64,000 nt of DNA, taken from NCBI GenBank assembly GCA_963580285.1, contig CAUZLF010000719.1:124001-188000 (forward strand), in the 5' to 3' direction. Below are positions 62,495 through 64,000 of this stretch, piece after piece. Positions within the stretch are counted from its first letter, which is position 1. Every line of letters begins with the position of its first letter. Origin of the DNA: Lucinisca nassula (lineage: Eukaryota; Mollusca; Bivalvia; Lucinida; Lucinidae). A program made the position numbers and the translations under genes. The notes beneath the pieces are model-generated. The model made no database searches and was not told the DNA's origin. It saw only the letters and a list, made by a program, of their open reading frames with translations.

Positions 62495-62585
62495 AAATAG
62501 AGATTGAAGTCCATTTAATTATTACGGTGACTGTATTGAAAAGCAAATATTTTGCGACATAAATTCTAAACATTGTCCTCTTTAA

Positions 62586-62796
62586 CCCATTGTATGCGGG
62601 GGCAACCCCTAAAGGGGTACCTTGGCAAACAGTGCATTCCCAGATCAGACGCCGCCTGCACTATTTGGTAACAGACTGTTCCTTCAAAAATAGAATAAAA
62701 ATGAAAAAAAAAATAGTCCTGACAACCCTAAAATGACAAATGGACTTGTCCCATATATAGCAATGGAAATGAGTCCACTAGTATACGATGGATGGG
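62586..62796 (+). mobile_element. MITE-2b copy, uninterrupted
   Basis: Left TTAA 62582-62585, right site CTAA. The core has collapsed (GACGCCGCCTGCAC), and CACTATTTGG shows the empty MITE-6 target. Confidence 0.8.
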
Positions 62797-62911
62797 CTAA
62801 TTAGCCTGCATCTTCTTTAAAATGAGGATAAGCTTAGTCGTGAGAAAACTTGTCTTCGTTTTTTTTTCTCTATCTGACGGGGAGGATGCAAAGTGGCAAC
62901 AGCCCTGCATC

Positions 62912-63185
62912 AGGAAAACACACCTATATACTTTTTAACCCCCTCGAACCCCACTTTTATATAGTAAAACTGGGGTTAACAGGGCTACACCTTATTTGTC
63001 TTATTTCTGCTCTAAAATATAGATTGTGGGTACTCGTTAGAACCGCCTCGGTGAGGCGGTTCTAACAAGTACCCACAATCTTTATTTTGAGCAGAAATAA
63101 GAAAAATATCACAATTTTTCATCTTAAAATTTTCATTTTTTTGTCAAAAAAATTTACACTGTATTAATATAGGCATGTTTTCATA
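62912..63185. mobile_element. MITE-5 copy, complete
   Basis: Ends 'ggaaaacacacctatata' and 'aatataggcatgttttcat' are inverse. Core-II hairpin GTTAGAACCGCCTCGG / GAGGCGGTTCTAAC; 'ttgagcagaaataag'. Confidence 0.85.
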
Positions 63186-63395
63186 ATGGAAATTTTAGAT
63201 GTAGAAACTATCTTTAGCAGCAAAGACAGTGGTGCTGATCAGAATGTGTGGATGCTAAGGCTGACACGATGAATGGGATAATCAATCAAGTGATCAATAA
63301 ATTCCACAAAAATGATTATCACTACTGATTTGCTTGCAATCAATTATTTAATAAGTACAATTTACTACCCAAAGTTGGGTCTTAAATAGCTTGAT
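63186..63395. other. Tract without recognised features
   Basis: Nothing supported. Confidence 0.3.
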
Positions 63396-63399
63396 GAGT

Positions 63400-63475
63400 G
63401 GCAAACAGTGCAGACCCTGATGAGACGCCAGATTCTGTGGCATCTCATCTAGGTCTACACTGTTTGCTCAGGCCT
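63400..63475. repeat. Core-I hairpin, decayed
   Basis: 'ggcaaacagtgcagaccctg' to 'ctaggtctacactgtttgctc', centre CGCCAGATTCTGTGGC. Confidence 0.7.
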
Positions 63476-63734
63476 ACTGGGTAAAATACAACATATGGTA
63501 GGAGTCATGCAAGGCAAAAACTTACGACCAAATCTTTAGTGATTATTTATCGATTATCGATCACAGTGGCAGAGCTGATAACCGATTATCTTTTCAGCTC
63601 TGATTAGCCAGTCCTAGTGGATGCGCAGGCTGATCTCTGCCTTTGTTGTTTGCCAGGTTTTCACTTGATTTAACTTGTATCATATAAAATACCTTTATGG
63701 TTGTACTTGTTGATCTGATTTGTGCTTATCAAAT

Positions 63735-63905
63735 ACATGATTAGCAGACGACATTTTCAAAGCATTATTTTCTTACTTTTTTGAGAAAATAAGACTTGGC
63801 ATTACACGAGAATGGTCTACTAGGCAGATAATTCACATGAAAGGTCAAAAAAATTTTCTCAGACATGTAGTAAAAAGAATATTAGACTGTCGTCTGCCCA
63901 AGAAC
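63735..63905. repeat. Decayed hairpin of the CTTGACAT type with GACGAC arms
   Basis: 'agcagacgacattttcaaag' and 'gactgtcgtctgccc' are inverse; inside 'aagacttggcattacacg' and 'attcacatgaaaggtca'. Confidence 0.6.
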
Positions 63906-64000
63906 GTTCTGTTGCACTTGAAGTTTAAAATATCAGGACACACCTACCCAGAGTGATAATTATGAAATTTTGCATGATAATTAACATCATAAAATCATAA

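Larger units (their letters stand above)
60680..62575. repeat. Repeat unit R2, filled with a mariner and a SINE
   Basis: The left part (60680-60858) and right part (62495-62575) align with R1. Mariner and SINE-R occupy positions that are empty in R1. Confidence 0.75.

Overview
This is a eukaryotic genomic window, most likely from a bivalve mollusc. A heterodont clam is my best guess, inferred from repeat types: pearl/HINE-like elements with tandem-repeat cores, tRNA-derived SINEs and very many palindromic MITEs. No bacterial-style gene organisation is present, and almost all open frames are short chance or repeat-derived ORFs. Repeat family names below (MITE-1, SINE-A and so on) are local labels made up for this annotation, not database names.

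The only host gene I can support is part of a KDM6A/UTX-type histone H3K27 demethylase on the + strand. Six small exons (23140-23258, 29377-29431, 36363-36397, 42404-42497, 45107-45233, 48088-48186) have proper splice sites and compatible phases. They join into 175 uninterrupted codons of the N-terminal TPR region. The start, the earlier TPR exons, the later TPR exons and the JmjC domain were not found and probably lie outside the window. The visible exons are under 1% of the window; introns of 2.6-7 kb, and flanks of at least 15 kb, are packed with repeats.

Layout: 1-760 is a ~140-bp satellite. From 3 to 10 kb there are three pearl/HINE-like elements with tandem cores of 455, 145 and 166 bp. 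From 10 to 23 kb there are nested MITEs and SINEs, microsatellites and a minisatellite split by a MITE. From 23 to 48 kb lies the KDM6A exon region, whose introns carry MITEs, SINEs, a 1.5-kb minisatellite (32160-33720) and two ~150-bp arrays. From 48 to 64 kb there is more of the same plus a dead mariner (60859-62156) with both TIRs, TA target duplications and a broken DD34D transposase, next to a tRNA-derived SINE.

The most striking pattern is modular. Several MITE families with unrelated ends carry the same internal hairpin module (AAACAGTG...GATCAGA and its inverse), often with one fixed non-pairing position that marks orientation. A second hairpin module (TTAGAAYCGCCTC and its inverse) is shared by two other families. 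Many insertions are nested cleanly enough, with target duplications and in several cases an unoccupied relative elsewhere in the window, to reconstruct relative ages.
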